A DNA stretch of 64,000 nt from Flavobacterium ginsengisoli (GCF_029625315.1 NZ_CP121110.1:4880501-4944500), one strand, 5' to 3'. Counted from the stretch's first letter, positions 18,248 through 28,367 are shown. Notes: a model not told the origin generated them from the sequence alone. Numbers and translations are program-made.

Positions 18248-19657
18248 TTAAAGCAATTTAGAAAGCGCTTTAATTCCTTCTTCCATTTGTTTTTCAGAAA
18301 GAGAAGCATAACCCAGACGAAAACCTTTGATGGTTTCATCAAAACTAAATCGATCAGAACTCATGATTCGAATGCCTTGCGATTTTAGTTTTTCGAAAAT
18401 TTCCAAAACATTAATTTCTGCTTTTGGAACAATCCAAAAAGCAAGTCCGCCTTCCGGTTTTGTAAAAACGATTTTATGTTGAAGATATTGATTTAATAAG
18501 CTGTCGAAAAAATCTCTTTTGCTTTTATAAACCAAATTGGCTTTTTTAAGATGGCGCTTTATTTTGCCTTCATTGATGAGGTTTAAAATTGCTTCTTCCA
18601 TAATATTATCGCCTTGAACGTCGATTATTTTTCTATGATTTCCAATTTTCTGAATGTTTTCATTCGAACTGGCTAAATATCCTATACGTAAAGCTGGAGC
18701 AACAATTTTACTGAAAGTGCCAATATAAATATAGTTTTTCAAACCCGAATAGCTAGAAATCGGAAGTATTGGTCTTTGGCCAAAATGAAATTCATTATCA
18801 TAATCATCTTCAATAATCGTGAAATTATATTGATTCGAAAGTTCAATCAGTTTTAAACGCTTTTTTAAAGACAAAGTAACCGTAGTTGGAAACTGATGAT
18901 GTGGTGTAACATAAATGGCTTTTATATTTTTATGCCGCAAATATTTTTCGACTTGATCGATATCCAATCCGTCCGATTCTACATTTACCGGAAGTAAAGT
19001 TGCGCCAGCATTTTCGAAAGCTTCCCAAGCAGGTTTGTAGCCAGGATTTTCGACCAAAACAAAATCGCCCGATTTTAAAATACAATGAGAGGCAAGGTAC
19101 ATCGCCATTTGGCTTCCGCGCGTAATACAGATTTGATCATGAGAAATGCTCATGCCACGCTTAAAATTGAGCATTTGAGCAATTGATTTTCTAAAATCTA
19201 AATTTCCCAATTCGTTGCTGTAACCCATAATTTGCCAACGCGATTTTCGGCTAAACAACTCTCGATACGCTCTTGCCAAATCGTTCATTGGAGCAAGACG
19301 GCTGTCTGGAAGTCCGTCATCGAAAACCAAAAAGCTTTTAGGCTCTTCAATTGTAATATTTTGCTCTTTTTTATTTTCTGTGGAATGATGAATTTGCGAA
19401 AGTGATTCGGTTACAAAAGTTCCTTTTCGGTCAATTGTTACAAGCCAGCCTTCGGCAATTAAAACATCCAAAGCTTCTACAACAGTATTTCGGTTTACTT
19501 TTAATAATTCAGCCAATTGTCTGCTTCCTGGCAAAGCATTTCCGCTAACCAATTTTCCTGTTTGGATAGCCTCAATTATAGCATCGGCAATTTGGAGATA
19601 AATGGCTTTATCTGATTTTTTGTCTAACTGAATTTCTAAAGGCCAAGGTCGAAGCAT
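18248..19657 (-). CDS. MocR/PdxR-type GntR regulator with aminotransferase domain
   Basis: The 469-residue protein has a GntR winged helix (about 15-80; SGNALPGSRQLAELLKVNRN) joined by a linker to a fold-type I aminotransferase domain. The PLP region is visible: ITRGSQMAM, VENPGYKPAW, IIEDDYDNEF and the Schiff-base lysine in YIGTFSKIVAPALRIG. Such proteins often sense PLP or amino-sugar/amino-acid metabolites and regulate a divergent gene; no divergent gene is present here. A second family member lies at 57565-59054. Confidence 0.85.
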   Translation of the reverse strand: MLRPWPLEIQLDKKSDKAIYLQIADAIIEAIQTGKLVSGNALPGSRQLAELLKVNRNTVVEALDVLIAEGWLVTIDRKGTFVTESLSQIHHSTENKKEQNITIEEPKSFLVFDDGLPDSRLAPMNDLARAYRELFSRKSRWQIMGYSNELGNLDFRKSIAQMLNFKRGMSISHDQICITRGSQMAMYLASHCILKSGDFVLVENPGYKPAWEAFENAGATLLPVNVESDGLDIDQVEKYLRHKNIKAIYVTPHHQFPTTVTLSLKKRLKLIELSNQYNFTIIEDDYDNEFHFGQRPILPISSYSGLKNYIYIGTFSKIVAPALRIGYLASSNENIQKIGNHRKIIDVQGDNIMEEAILNLINEGKIKRHLKKANLVYKSKRDFFDSLLNQYLQHKIVFTKPEGGLAFWIVPKAEINVLEIFEKLKSQGIRIMSSDRFSFDETIKGFRLGYASLSEKQMEEGIKALSKLL

Positions 19658-19846
19658 GTGGACTGTTTCTTTTTTATAAATGAAGATAATTTGCTAGTCC
19701 AAAAATACAATAATTATAAATGGAAAATAATTGTGTATTATTTTGAAGAAAAGCAAGCTCACATGCAGTACCTTAAAAGTGTTTTTGTTGTTTTAGAATG
19801 AAAATTTAGAAAAGAAAAGTATTGAAGAGATTTTTTTAATTCATTA

Positions 19847-19883
19847 AAAAGGGAATAGATAGAAACCTATTCCCTTTTTTTGT
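19847..19883. terminator. Rho-independent terminator
   Basis: The stem AAAGGGAATAG/CTATTCCCTTT with T runs on both sides lies just past the stop of the DUF1810 gene (minus strand). Confidence 0.85.
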
Positions 19884-19893
19884 CCTAAGAATA

Positions 19894-20352
19894 TTAAGAA
19901 AGTACTGTGTTTGGCAGAACACTAGTGTTTTGAGTAAAATTTAAAGTAAGCTGATCCAGATGTCCAAAGAAAAAAGTGTCTAAAACTTGCTGAAATACAG
20001 GATGGGCATTTTCGACCAAAACAAACAAGCTCATAGAAGAATGTAGTTTTTTGGCGCCTAAATCGCCCAAAATTCCTTCGGCAGATTTTTTATTAAAAGT
20101 CAATAAAAGTTTTGAAATTTCAATCAGATGTTTAGACAGAATAGGATGATTTAAGAATTCGGTTGCCTCTTTTAAATCTGCTACAGCATAATAATCTGAA
20201 ATCGTACTTTTTCCTAGTCCTTTAATCTGCGGAAAAATAAACCACATCCAATGCGTTTCTTTTTTACCTTTTTCAATTTCAGAAAAAGCAGTTAAGTACA
20301 ATTTGTTTTGAGCATCTAGAAATCGGGTCAAATCATTCTTTGCGTAAATCAT
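19894..20352 (-). CDS. DUF1810 family protein
   Basis: A 152-residue protein from the ATG at 20352; a GTG at 20406 would add 18 residues. DUF1810 signatures are DLTRFLDAQ, ETHWMWFIFPQI, LGKSTISDYYAV, LHSSMSLF and FFFGHLDQLTL. Family members have the NADAR-related fold and are predicted to act on ADP-ribose-type compounds, but no activity is established. It is monocistronic. Confidence 0.85.
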   Translation of the reverse strand: MIYAKNDLTRFLDAQNKLYLTAFSEIEKGKKETHWMWFIFPQIKGLGKSTISDYYAVADLKEATEFLNHPILSKHLIEISKLLLTFNKKSAEGILGDLGAKKLHSSMSLFVLVENAHPVFQQVLDTFFFGHLDQLTLNFTQNTSVLPNTVLS

Positions 20353-20708
20353 GTCTTGATTCTGTATTAAATTGTTTATATATGGAGTTTCTTTAATAGG
20401 TAACACTTCGATATTTCTTTATTGTATGTTGTCAAATTTTTTTTGCTTACCAAAAGTAGATTGCTTAAGTCATTATGAGTTATAGAATTGCAATTAGTCT
20501 TTACATAATTCCGATAGCCTGTAAGAATGCCTTGTTAATAAATTTCTAAAGTTTTGAATGGTTCTAAATTCTAATGTTATTTTAATGTTCTGCAAAAAAA
20601 ATGGCTCTAACTTGCGCGCTCAGAAAAAATAGAATAAACGCCTTAAATTACTGGGATCCTGAATCAAAATGATTTGATTTGGGTAAACTTTCAGCCTTTT
20701 TTTAGACT

Positions 20709-21113
20709 ATGTTGAACAAAATTAAAAATAGCTTTTTATGTAAATGCCTTCAGGTGTTGCTTGTCGGCTATTTTCTAATTAGCAGTTTAAACATTTCTAA
20801 TAGTGTTGGAAGAATCTTGAGTGATAATGCTGAAACTTATACTGTAAAAGGCATTACTTGCAATTTCTTGAAGAAAATCTTTAAATGTGACGGAATTCCA
20901 GAAGAAATGGACGATTACAAAACAAAAGATACTAAAACGGCTAAATTGTCAAAAGGAATTCCTTTAATGGAATATTTGGTTTCATCAGAATCACTAATGC
21001 CTAATTTTTATTTCTTAATAGAATTTGAAGGAAAAAAATATATTGACAATACAATCTTCTCATTTGGCTTTCATGGGAAAATAGATATACCGCCTCCTCG
21101 ATTGAATTCATAA
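20709..21113 (+). CDS. Hypothetical exported or membrane-anchored protein
   Basis: A 134-residue protein. An N-terminal hydrophobic segment (about 14-30, LQVLLVGYFLISSL) is probably a signal anchor. A soluble part of about 100 residues follows, with two Cys in ITCNFLKKIFKCDG and a beta-rich end. I do not recognise a family. It lies 100 bases upstream of the ABC export cassette on the same strand and could be linked to it, but the gap makes an operon uncertain. Confidence 0.5.
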   Translation: MLNKIKNSFLCKCLQVLLVGYFLISSLNISNSVGRILSDNAETYTVKGITCNFLKKIFKCDGIPEEMDDYKTKDTKTAKLSKGIPLMEYLVSSESLMPNFYFLIEFEGKKYIDNTIFSFGFHGKIDIPPPRLNS

Positions 21114-21215
21114 ATACTTGTTTTTTAAGGATTAGGATAAAAATCTTAATCCATTAATGCGGTTTTTGCCGTATATTTATTCTATGTAATAATCTTGTAT
21201 TTATACTTTAAATTC

Positions 21216-22874
21216 ATGACACCATTTAAACGTTTTTATAACTTATTGCGACTCGATAAACGCGATGTATATCAAATTATCTTCTATGCTGCATTTGCAG
21301 GGTTAGTAAATCTTTCTCTGCCTTTGGGAATCCAAGCTATTATTAATTTTATTCAAAGCGGACAGCTAAGCGTCTCGTGGATCGTTCTGGTAATTCTAGT
21401 TACGGTGGGCGTTGGTTTTGGAGGTGTTCTTACGATTTTGCATTGCGAATTGTAGAGAATCTGCAGCTAGCGAATTTTTGTGCGTTCGTCTTTTGAATTT
21501 GCGTACAGAATGCCTTTAATAAAATTTAAAGAAATGTACTCGGAATATGCTCCCGAAAAAGCCAATCGTTTTTTTGATACTTTAATGGTACAGAAAGGCA
21601 CTGCAAAATTATTGCTTGATTTCTGCACCGCATTCCTTCAGGTTGGTCTGGGGATTATTCTATTAGTTCTTTACCATTCTTTCTTTATGGTAATCGGACT
21701 TTTATTTATTGTCATTTTATATGTCATTTTTAAATTTTCGTACAAAGATGGTCTTGAGACAAGTTTGAACGAATCAAAATTTAAATATAAAGTTGCGAAG
21801 CATGGCTTCAAGAAATTGCCCGCAATAGAGAAAGCTTCCGCAGAAAAGGAGCTTTTGAATATGCATTGGACAGAAATGATGGCTATGTAACCAACTACGT
21901 CAATTACCGTGAAAAGCACTTTCAGGTAATGAAGAAGCAATATATTCAGCTGACTATTTTTAAAGTAATTGTTACTGCTGCCTTATTATCTATCGGTGGT
22001 TTTCTGGTAATTCACCACCAAATGAACATAGGGCAGTTCGTAGCGACTGAAATCGTAATTGTATTATTAATTAACTCGGTAGAAAAAATCATCTTCGGAT
22101 TGGAGTCTTTCTACGACGTGCTAACTTCTGTTGAAAAAATTGGTCAGGTGACTGATATGGAGATTTCATGCATTCCTCAAACTTCAGATAAAACAGAAAA
22201 AGGAATCAATATTGAGACCGAAAGCATGAGTTATAATTATCCAGGACACAATAAAAAATCACTTAAGAATATCAACTTGAAAATTTCTCAAGGCGAAAAA
22301 ATTATTCTTACAGGAACAAATGGGGCAGGAAAAAGTACTTTGTCTGCGATTGCTTTCGGGTGTTCTAGAACCAGAAAGCGGTGCCATGTATGTGACCGAT
22401 AATTATATGAATCGTCTTAATGAAGATACATACAGAGCACAATCGGGGACATTTTTGCAAGGCGATACACTTTTTGCAGGAACAATTCGCGAGAATATTG
22501 TTTTTGGAAATGAAGAACTAAATAGTGATGATTTAAAATGGGCTTTAGATAATGTTGGTCTTACGCCATATATTAAAACTTTCGAAAACGGGTTGGAGAA
22601 TCAAATTCATCCTGGAGGTCGTGAACTTTCTGCTTCTGATGTTCAAAAGATTCTTTTGGCAAGGAGTATTGTGGGTAAACCGAATATCTTATTCTTAGAA
22701 GATCCAGTTGACAAAATGGACGAATTGACTTCGAGTAAAATTGTTGATTTTTTACTTTCTGAAGAAAACGACTGGACTGTTATTGTGACTTCTAAAAATG
22801 ATGTTTGGAAAAGCAAATGCAGTCGTATGATTACGATTGATGACGGAAAAATTATTAACGACATAAAGCTTTAA
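21216..22874 (+). CDS. ABC exporter (type I secretion-like permease-ATPase), four consensus indels
   Basis: Four frame pieces join into about 551 residues. Residues 1-300 form a six-helix ABC transmembrane domain (start MTPFKRFYNLLRL; LQLRIVENLQQRIF after repair). Residues 330-551 form the ATPase, with Walker A TGTNGAGKST. Every break falls at an expected GCWGC: 21440-21446, 21468, 21795-21801 and 22343. The ATPase is odd. The LSGGQ signature reads LSASD, the Walker B end reads LFLEDP rather than DE, and no H-loop His is obvious (VTSKND). The gene stops 2 bases before the HlyD gene, so it is the motor of that export cassette. Confidence 0.75.
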
Positions 22875-22876
22875 TC

Positions 22877-24229
22877 ATGCTCAACCTATCTAAAGATAAC
22901 AACGTACTTATAACGCCGGGCAAATACAAATCGATTACAAGTGTTGCTCGTAGACCTCATTACGAAATTTTAAACAAAGTCATAATCGGATTTTTGATTT
23001 TTGCTGTCTTATGCCTTTTCTTGCCTTGGACACAAAACATCTCGGGAACAGGTTCTGTAACAACTTTAAAACCAGATCAGAGACCTCAAACGGTTCATAA
23101 TGCCATTGCAGGACGTATTGAAAAATGGTTTGTAAAAGAAGGAGATTATGTAAAGAAAGGAGATACGATACTTTACATTTCGGAGATCAAAGAAGATTAC
23201 TTGGATCCTAATTTGGTTAACAATACCAAACAACAAGTAGATGCCAAAAAAATGGCGGTAGAATCATACGGTGACAAAGTAAATTCGCTAGATGTTCAAG
23301 CGCAGTCTTTGAATACAGAAAAACAATTGAAATTACAGCAGGCGCAAAACAAAATTCGTCAGTCGCAACTGAAAATAAAAAGCGACAGTATGGATTTGGT
23401 TGCAGTAAAAACACAGCTTAGAATTGCAAAAACACAATTTGATCGTTCTACTGCTTTAAATAAAGAAGGTTTAAAACCAATGACAGATGTCGAGCAGAAA
23501 AGATTAAAGCCGCAAGAGTCTGAAGCGTATGTGATTACGCAAGAAAATAAACTTTTGAGCAGTAAAAACGAATTGATTAATGCAAGAGTAGAAGTTAGCA
23601 GAATTACTGCCGAATATGCTGAAAAAATATCAAAATCAAGAAGTGATAAATTTACTGCCTTAAGTACACAGTATGACACAGAAGCTCAGGTTAACAAACT
23701 AGAGAATCAATATACCAACTACAGACTTAGAAATGGTTTGTACTATATTACAGCGCCACAGAGTGGTTATGTAAACCGTGCTTTATTGGCAGGTCTTGGA
23801 GAAACTATTAAAGAAGGAACTCCTGTTGTAAGTATCATGCCAGCTAAATACGATATTGCAGTAGAAACTTATGTAGATCCAATCGATTTACCGCTTGTGC
23901 ATCGTGGTGCAAAAGTTCGTGTTTGGTTTGATGGATGGCCTAGGATTGTATTTTCTGGATGGCCTGGGTTGTCTTATGGAACTTACGGGGGTAAAGTTGT
24001 AGCTATAGAAAATTTCATTAGTCCAAACGGAAAATACAGAATTCTGGTTTCGCCAGATGGAGAAGATCGTCACTGGCCAAAAGAATTAAGTATTGGTGCT
24101 GGTGCGCAAAGTATAGCGTTGTTAGAAACCGTTTCGGTATGGTACGAGATTTGGCGAAACTTGAATGGTTTCCCACCAAACTATTACAATTCAGGAGAAA
24201 AAGAAGATAAAGGAAAGGAGAAAAAGTAA
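22877..24229 (+). CDS. HlyD family periplasmic adaptor (membrane fusion protein)
   Basis: The 450-residue protein has one N-terminal transmembrane helix (about 32-52). A lipoyl half-motif (GRIEKWFVKEGDYVKKGDTI) follows, then a long alpha-helical hairpin rich in Gln/Lys/Glu (about 110-280) and the second lipoyl and beta-barrel part (ITAPQSGYVNRALLAGLGE, VVSIMPAKYDIAVETYV). It bridges the inner-membrane ABC exporter to the outer-membrane TolC-like protein encoded next. The genes are separated by 1-2 bases. Confidence 0.85.
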   Translation: MLNLSKDNNVLITPGKYKSITSVARRPHYEILNKVIIGFLIFAVLCLFLPWTQNISGTGSVTTLKPDQRPQTVHNAIAGRIEKWFVKEGDYVKKGDTILYISEIKEDYLDPNLVNNTKQQVDAKKMAVESYGDKVNSLDVQAQSLNTEKQLKLQQAQNKIRQSQLKIKSDSMDLVAVKTQLRIAKTQFDRSTALNKEGLKPMTDVEQKRLKPQESEAYVITQENKLLSSKNELINARVEVSRITAEYAEKISKSRSDKFTALSTQYDTEAQVNKLENQYTNYRLRNGLYYITAPQSGYVNRALLAGLGETIKEGTPVVSIMPAKYDIAVETYVDPIDLPLVHRGAKVRVWFDGWPRIVFSGWPGLSYGTYGGKVVAIENFISPNGKYRILVSPDGEDRHWPKELSIGAGAQSIALLETVSVWYEIWRNLNGFPPNYYNSGEKEDKGKEKK

Positions 24230-24230
24230 A

Positions 24231-25628
24231 ATGAGAAATCTAGTAAAACTGTTTTCTTTCTTATTTCTATTAAGTTTTTCTACACTGCAGAGCCAGAATT
24301 TTAATCAAGAGGAACTTACTTTTATTGAGTTTTTGGGCTACGTAAAAAAGTATCACCCTTTGGTAAAGCAAGCCAATCTTGAAGTGACAAATGCTCAGGC
24401 AAAACTGATGATGGCACGAGGCGGATTTGATCCAAAACTTGAAGTAGATTATAATAAGAAAGAATTTAAAGGCACAGAATATTATTCGTTATTAAACAGC
24501 AGTTTCAAAATTCCCACTTGGTATGGAGTTGAGATTAAAGCAGGTTTTGACGATACGAACGGGGAATATTATAACCCGCAGAACAAAACGCCAGAAGCAG
24601 GTTTAACTTCGCTCGGAATTAATGTTGCTTTAGGTCAGGGAATGTTTATTAACCAAAGAATGGCCGATGTTCGCGAAGGAAAACTTCAGGTAAAACTAAG
24701 TGATGCACAGCGAAAACTAAGAGCAATTGAAATTTTATATCAGGCGAGTGAAGCTTATTTTGAATGGAGAAAAAGCTACAACGAAGCCGAATTGTATAAA
24801 AATTATTTGGGTTTTGCTAGCACTCGTTTTGAAGGAGTTAAAAAGTTAATCGCAGCAGGAGATGCACCCGCAATTGACAGTGTTGAGGCCAAAATTACGG
24901 TACGAAACAGAGAACTGAATGTTGAAAACGGAAACCTAAAATTAGCGAAAGCAAAATTGAAATTGGCTAATTTTTTATGGATTGAAAATGTTCCTGTAGA
25001 GCTTGGAGATTTAGTAAAACCTGAACAAAATCTAATTCAGACTATAGAAGAAACTTTAAAGACAGATGCCATGATGGTCGATGTGGAGTCGTTAGATTCG
25101 CATCCAAAAATTCAGTCTTTAGAAACTAAAATGGATATTTTGGAAGTCAATCGCCAGTTGAAAGCCAATTCGTTGCTTCCGAAAATCAATGTGGGTTATA
25201 ACTACATTTCAGAACCCAATTATTGGAATAATTTTAATGCCGATGATTATAAGTTTAATGTCGATTTCAGCTTTCCTATTTTCTTGAGAAAGGAACGTGG
25301 AAGTTTAAAAATGGCAAAACTGAAAATTCAGGACATGCAGTTTGATATTGACCAGCAACGATTAGAACTTAAAAATAAAGTAAAAGCACAGCAGACCGAA
25401 ATTGCATCATTAAGAAAACAGAAAGTCGTAATTGACAATCTAGTAAAAGATTATATGACAATGTTGAACTCAGAAGAAAAATTATTTTCTTTTGGAGAAA
25501 GTTCGATTTTCTTGATCAATTCAAGAGAAAACAATTTGGTTAGCGCAAAATTGTCGCAAATAAGTTTAGAGAATCAGTTTTATCTGTCGAATGCCGAATT
25601 GTACAAAATATTGGCAAATCCAGATTAA
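24231..25628 (+). CDS. TolC-family outer membrane efflux protein
   Basis: A 465-residue protein starting at the ATG at 24231, which leads directly into a signal peptide (NLVKLFSFLFLLSFSTLQSQ). Two internal halves rich in coiled-coil helices (about 120-260 and 320-440) and NINVALGQGMF-like strands match the TolC fold. It completes a tripartite ABC/HlyD/TolC export system. The exported substrate is not evident from neighbours. Confidence 0.85.
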   Translation: MRNLVKLFSFLFLLSFSTLQSQNFNQEELTFIEFLGYVKKYHPLVKQANLEVTNAQAKLMMARGGFDPKLEVDYNKKEFKGTEYYSLLNSSFKIPTWYGVEIKAGFDDTNGEYYNPQNKTPEAGLTSLGINVALGQGMFINQRMADVREGKLQVKLSDAQRKLRAIEILYQASEAYFEWRKSYNEAELYKNYLGFASTRFEGVKKLIAAGDAPAIDSVEAKITVRNRELNVENGNLKLAKAKLKLANFLWIENVPVELGDLVKPEQNLIQTIEETLKTDAMMVDVESLDSHPKIQSLETKMDILEVNRQLKANSLLPKINVGYNYISEPNYWNNFNADDYKFNVDFSFPIFLRKERGSLKMAKLKIQDMQFDIDQQRLELKNKVKAQQTEIASLRKQKVVIDNLVKDYMTMLNSEEKLFSFGESSIFLINSRENNLVSAKLSQISLENQFYLSNAELYKILANPD

Positions 25629-25654
25629 CAAATTTTGATGTATAATTGGATAAT

Positions 25655-25862
25655 TGAAATTTATAGAAATCTAACATGTCGCTCCTCTGGAGCTTCTGAA
25701 TTAGGGAGCATAGATTTTTAGCTATAAATATTTTGCTCTTCCAGAGCTATAAAAAGCCTCGGTGGGACTATACATCGCTAGTCCCAGTGGGACGAAATAT
25801 TTATAGAAATGTATGTTTGATCTATAAAATAGCCCCAGAGGGGCGAAATATCATGTGTACAT
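25655..25862. repeat. Cluster of short perfect palindromes (REP/MITE-like element)
   Basis: In about 210 bases there are four 13-base palindromes with 5-base arms: GCTCCtctGGAGC (25681), GCTCTtccAGAGC (25735), GTCCCagtGGGAC (25781) and GCCCCagaGGGGC (25832). A degenerate one lies at 25756. Two share a following GAAATAT, and TTTATAGAAAT occurs at 25660 and 25800. The two ends mirror each other (ACATG + palindrome versus palindrome + CATGT). No coding frame is present. Confidence 0.6.
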
Positions 25863-25921
25863 AAAAATAACAGTCAGCTTTGTACCTGTCTGCATTATAT
25901 TAATTTTCAGAATTTTGATTT

Positions 25922-25957
25922 AAAAAAAGCTTTAGATATTTTTCTAAAGCTTTTTTG
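25922..25957 (+). terminator. Rho-independent terminator
   Basis: The stem AAAAGCTTTAGA/TTCTAAAGCTTTT is followed by a T run. It lies 300 bases past the TolC-like gene. Confidence 0.8.
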
Positions 25958-25975
25958 TTTGGAAGAAATGTCTAG

Positions 25976-26014
25976 AAAGCGGTTTCATATTATAACATGA
26001 AACCGCTTTTTTTT
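25976..26014 (+). terminator. Second rho-independent terminator in tandem
   Basis: The stem AAAGCGGTTTCAT/ATGAAACCGCTTT is followed by eight T residues. It lies 20 bases after the previous terminator and isolates the DUF2490 gene from upstream transcription. Confidence 0.85.
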
Positions 26015-26089
26015 AAAGTTAAAAACTTCTTTATCTAAATTTGATAGACTTTCTTATTTCGAAGCCGTGTAATTTAATATTGACGAATT

Positions 26090-26893
26090 ATGAGTTTATT
26101 AAAAAAGAGTTTCCTTGTATTTTGTTGCATCATTCTTTCTCAAGTTTTAAAAGCCCAAGACGCTCCTTACACAATGGGATTTATTCCAGCATCTATAAGC
26201 GAGGTTGATGTTGCGTTTCCGTTAATAGAAAAATGGAATTTGAGCGGTCAGGCAGATATGCAGCTCGTTACACAAGGCGCTTACACAAACGGAAATCCTT
26301 TTGAATATACACAGCGTAAAGTAATAAGACCTTGGATTATTTATTCTGGTTTTAAAAATATGAAACTTTGGTTAGGATATGCACACAATCAGAAATATGC
26401 GATAGAAGAAGCGGGAAATTACAAAACGTTAGAAAATAGACTTATTGTTATGGGAACCTATACGCAGGAAATGCCCAAAGGTTCTCTTTTCGAACAAGTG
26501 CGTTTTGAAACCAAGTTTTTTGATGACAGAAATGGCAATCATCAAACAGTTCCCAGAATAAGAGCTCGTTTTGGAGTCAATCATTATTTGAGACAAAGCA
26601 AAGAAAAACCAATTTTTCTAGCACCAAATATTGGCTATTATACCGAATTGATGCTGAAATTTGCTTCTAAAGATTATGCCGATGAACATTTTGATATTTT
26701 CAGATTATCGGTTTACTATACTGCTGGAATTACGCCGAATATTCATTTCTTGGCGGGCGTAATCGGTCAGATGCAATTGCGTACAAACGGAACTCAATTT
26801 GATGTTTACTACGGACCGATGGTTTCATTAAAATATAGCGTAAAACCAAAAGAACGCGAAACATTTGATAGCGTAGATGGTGGTGCAGATTAG
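26090..26893 (+). CDS. DUF2490 domain-containing outer membrane protein
   Basis: A 267-residue protein with an N-terminal signal peptide (SFLVFCCIILSQVLKAQ). It is built of alternating aromatic strands (WIIYSGFKNMKLWLGYAH, EQVRFETKFFD, RIRARFGVNHYLR) ending near the C-terminus, as in DUF2490 beta-barrel-like proteins. The function is unknown. It is monocistronic, lying between two terminators upstream and the ROK regulator gene downstream. Confidence 0.75.
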   Translation: MSLLKKSFLVFCCIILSQVLKAQDAPYTMGFIPASISEVDVAFPLIEKWNLSGQADMQLVTQGAYTNGNPFEYTQRKVIRPWIIYSGFKNMKLWLGYAHNQKYAIEEAGNYKTLENRLIVMGTYTQEMPKGSLFEQVRFETKFFDDRNGNHQTVPRIRARFGVNHYLRQSKEKPIFLAPNIGYYTELMLKFASKDYADEHFDIFRLSVYYTAGITPNIHFLAGVIGQMQLRTNGTQFDVYYGPMVSLKYSVKPKERETFDSVDGGAD

Positions 26894-27059
26894 TATTTTT
26901 GTTTCATTGTTTTTCTTCCTATTTTATTTTTGAATTATTTCCTGGCCTTAATTTTTAAAAACAAGTTTCAGTATTTAAAATAATTTAATATTAAAGACTG
27001 TATTTTTATGCTGATTTAAAAAATAATTTAAATTTGTTGTGAACCAAATAAGGAAAGCA

Positions 27060-28292
27060 ATGAGTTTAAAAGATTTATTAGATAATAGTAAAGACAAAAG
27101 TTTGTCTGAACAAAAGTGGCATTTGCTTAGACAATCAATTGTAAAGCGTTTATTGTCTGGAGGTAATTCGACTATTGCCGAATTAAGTGCAGAACTTCAA
27201 TCAAGTGTTCCAACAGTAACCAAAGCGGTTAACGAATTATTAGTAGAAAACTATGTTGTTGACATGGGAAAAATTACTAACAGCGGCGGGCGTAGACCTT
27301 CTCTGTTTAGTATCAATCCGACTTGTGCTTATTTTTTAGGTGTTGAAGTTGGGTTAACGAGTATGTCAATCGGACTTCAAAATATTAAAAATGAGTTGGT
27401 AAGCGTAGAGCTTGGAACTTCTTTTACTTTAGAAAACACTCAAGAATCTCTTCTTAAATTTTGCAGTTTAATTAATTCATTTATTGAAGATAGTTTGGTA
27501 GAAAAGAAAATGATTGTTGGTGTCTGCATTAACTTTTCGGGCCGAATTAATTCGATGGAAGGGTTTAGTTATAACTATTTTTTCAGTGAAAATCGACCTC
27601 TGACAGAGATTATTTCAGAACAATTAAATCTTCCAGTTCACTTAGAAAACGATACGCGTGCAATGGCTTTTGGCGAGTATTGCGAAGGTGTTGTCGATGA
27701 TGAGCAAAATATCATTTTTGTCAATTATAGTTGGGGAGTTGCAATAGGAATGATTACTGACGGAAAGCTTTATTATGGAAAATCGGGCTATTCTGGCGAG
27801 TTTGGACATAGTACGATATTTAATAATGAAATAATGTGCCAATGCGGAAAACTAGGTTGTCTAGAAACTGAAATATCGGGTTGGTCTTTAATTAATCAGT
27901 TTAAAGAAGCAATAAAAGAAGGTAAGCAATCTAAAGTTGTTTTAGATGATAACTCACCAGTTTTACAGCATCATGCAATAATTACAGGCGCTGTAAATTT
28001 AGAAGATACTCTTTGTGTTGATCTTGTAACACAGCAAAGTGAGAAAATGGGACGTTACTTATCTATCCTTTTAAACATCTTTAACCCTGATCTTTTGGTA
28101 ATTGGAGGAGATTTCGCACAACTTGGCGATTATGCACTTCTGCCAATTCAATCAGCTCTTAAAAAATATTCATTAGGTTTAGTCAATCGTGATATGAAGC
28201 TTAAAAAATCAACTTTGGGGCGCCGTGCGGGAGTTATAGGCGCTTGTTGTGTAATCAAAGAAAAGCTGTTGTTTCCTCTTATTAATAATTAA
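27060..28292 (+). CDS. ROK family transcriptional regulator (NagC/Mlc-like)
   Basis: A 410-residue protein from the ATG at 27060, which follows an AGGAAAG ribosome-binding stretch; a GTG at 27039 is an alternative start. An N-terminal winged helix (about 20-75; LLSGGNSTIAELSAELQSS) precedes a ROK domain. The ROK zinc site GHSTIFNNEIMCQCGKLGCLE and the ENDTRAM loop are intact. The ATP-binding DxGxT motif reads EVGLTS, so it is more likely a sugar-responsive repressor than a kinase. It lies directly upstream of the sialic acid locus and probably controls it, sensing an amino sugar. Confidence 0.85.
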   Translation: MSLKDLLDNSKDKSLSEQKWHLLRQSIVKRLLSGGNSTIAELSAELQSSVPTVTKAVNELLVENYVVDMGKITNSGGRRPSLFSINPTCAYFLGVEVGLTSMSIGLQNIKNELVSVELGTSFTLENTQESLLKFCSLINSFIEDSLVEKKMIVGVCINFSGRINSMEGFSYNYFFSENRPLTEIISEQLNLPVHLENDTRAMAFGEYCEGVVDDEQNIIFVNYSWGVAIGMITDGKLYYGKSGYSGEFGHSTIFNNEIMCQCGKLGCLETEISGWSLINQFKEAIKEGKQSKVVLDDNSPVLQHHAIITGAVNLEDTLCVDLVTQQSEKMGRYLSILLNIFNPDLLVIGGDFAQLGDYALLPIQSALKKYSLGLVNRDMKLKKSTLGRRAGVIGACCVIKEKLLFPLINN

Positions 28293-28317
28293 TTTAAAAA
28301 ATAAATTCATACTTATT

Positions 28318-28367
28318 AAAATATTTTAATAACTAAAGTTGTTATTTTAAATATTTTTATATCTTTA
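28318..28367 (+). promoter_or_regulatory. Promoter of the sialic acid locus with an overlapping inverted repeat
   Basis: TTG at 28339-28341, an 18-base spacer and TATCTTTA at 28360-28367 fit the Bacteroidota -33/-7 consensus. The arms AAAATATTTTAATAAC (28318-28333) and 28341-28357 are inverted with one indel and cover the -33 box. This is where a ROK repressor would be expected to bind. It would give a leader of about 245 bases before susC. Confidence 0.45.

Noticed and set aside
16271..21113. Defence island around the stand-alone AAA ATPase
   Set aside because: Neighbours are YggS, DUF2024, MocR and DUF1810 genes, with no nuclease, toxin or phage-related gene beside it.
27060..28292. ROK protein as the missing GlcNAc kinase
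   Set aside because: It has an N-terminal winged helix and lacks the DxGxT ATP motif, so a regulator is more likely.
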